Source of the DNA: Bacteroidota bacterium
GTDB taxonomy: Bacteria > Bacteroidota > Bacteroidia > 2-12-FULL-35-15
Direction: 5' to 3'
Length of the DNA stretch: 64,000 bases
NCBI GenBank assembly: GCA_947469885.1
Contig: CANIQT010000003.1
Span: 1 to 64,000, forward strand
Shown: piece after piece, positions 63,577-64,000 of the stretch
Numbering within the stretch: the first letter of the stretch is position 1
Layout: the number at the start of each line of letters is the position of its first letter
Position numbers and translations under genes: made by a program
The notes under the pieces: generated by a model
Told to the model about the DNA's origin: nothing
The model's input: the letters and a program-made list of their open reading frames with translations, nothing else
Databases searched by the model: none

Positions 63577-64000
63577 ATGGGATTTATTGATAGCATAAAA
63601 GAATTAGACACTCAGCTATTTTTATTCTTAAATAGTAAACACAATTCCTTTTTCGATTTCCTGATGTATTGGGCAAGTAATAAATACACTTGGATTCCTC
63701 TTTATTTATTTTTTGCATACTTCTGTTTCAAACATTTTGGCAAACGAATATGGGTCGTGATGGTGGCTACATTATTACTTATTGTATTGAGCGACCAAAT
63801 CTCGAATCGTGTTTTCAAAAATAATTTTCTTCGTTTTCGCCCTTGCCATAATATTTTGCTCGAGCCACAAGTTCACTTGAATGGGGAATGTGGGGGTACC
63901 TACGGTTTTGTTTCTTCTCACGCTGCCAACACGTTTGCACTGGCAATGTTTTTATCTCTTCTGTTTTATAAACGTATAAAACATTTTGGAGTTTATATTT
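63577..64000 (+). CDS. PAP2-family phosphatase (partial, cut by window end)
   Basis: This ORF is not in the track because it has no stop inside the window. It starts at the ATG right after the obgE stop (MGFIDSIKELDTQLFLFLNS) and is open to the end, at least 141 codons. The KxxxxxxRP motif is KNNFLRFRP, and YGFVSSHAANTFALAM stands for the second (PSGH-like) motif as in bacterial undecaprenyl-diphosphate or lipid phosphatases. The third motif lies beyond the window. Three hydrophobic segments are visible. The substrate is probably a membrane lipid phosphate. Confidence 0.88.
   Translation, partial: MGFIDSIKELDTQLFLFLNSKHNSFFDFLMYWASNKYTWIPLYLFFAYFCFKHFGKRIWVVMVATLLLIVLSDQISNRVFKNNFLRFRPCHNILLEPQVHLNGECGGTYGFVSSHAANTFALAMFLSLLFYKRIKHFGVYI

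Overview
The window comes from a member of the Bacteroidota. The evidence is four large secreted proteins ending in type IX secretion (T9SS) C-terminal sorting domains (a fifth has a related C-terminal module), CarboxypepD_reg/DUF5686 and TonB/ExbB/ExbD envelope genes, TAnnTTTG-type promoters, AT-rich DNA and almost no Shine-Dalgarno sequences. I would not name a genus. All coordinates below come from reading the sequence; no database search was possible.

Layout. 1-640: possible end of an IS21-like element, a tRNA-Arg(CCU) and a decayed second copy of it. 645-8548: VIT1-like metal transporter, AhpD-like protein, DUF5686 outer-membrane protein, then the leftward run tonB-exbB-exbD-tonB-folC. 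8981-13388: accessory module A. 13605-23628: a propeller/SpoIIE phosphatase sensor, two histidine kinases and a TMTC-like glycosyltransferase. 23710-33296: lysyl-oxidase-like T9SS cargo with a third copy of the accessory protein family, purF, a serine hydrolase, an FG-GAP/UnbV T9SS protein and a frameshifted small secreted peptide. 33408-41032: MscS channel, small acidic protein, anmK, acyl-CoA dehydrogenase, lamin-tail protein, asd. 41055-45833: accessory module B. 45958-50285: outer-membrane-like protein, fumC, prfB with its programmed frameshift, a membrane protein, recX. 50303-57648: the conserved SpoIIM / membrane protein / DUF4129 / DUF4350 / MoxR / DUF58 cluster with a divergent RDD gene. 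57672-64000: HhH/beta-barrel protein, PorV-like protein, purE, then hpt, adk, obgE and a PAP2 phosphatase cut by the window end.

The most interesting content is a two-copy accessory module (A and B). Reading leftward, each copy has: a 67-bp upstream element that is 66/67 identical between copies; a small regulator gene, which is a frameshifted HTH protein in A and a LytTR protein in B; an array of about 12 units with a 21-nt period; a ~222-aa protein of unrecognised family; a truncated copy of that protein's C-terminal domain cut by a nested palindrome; and a T9SS-secreted SBBP-repeat protein. The 67-bp element holds two near-consensus LytTR half-sites exactly 21 nt apart, at the same distance (33/34 nt) from a -7-like box in both copies. 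The two arrays share architecture and period but not sequence. I know of no description of this arrangement; the regulatory interpretation is inference.

The rest is mostly core metabolism and envelope biology: purine synthesis and salvage (purF, purE, hpt, adk), folate, aspartate-family amino acids (asd), the TCA cycle (fumC), murein recycling (anmK) and translation (prfB, obgE).
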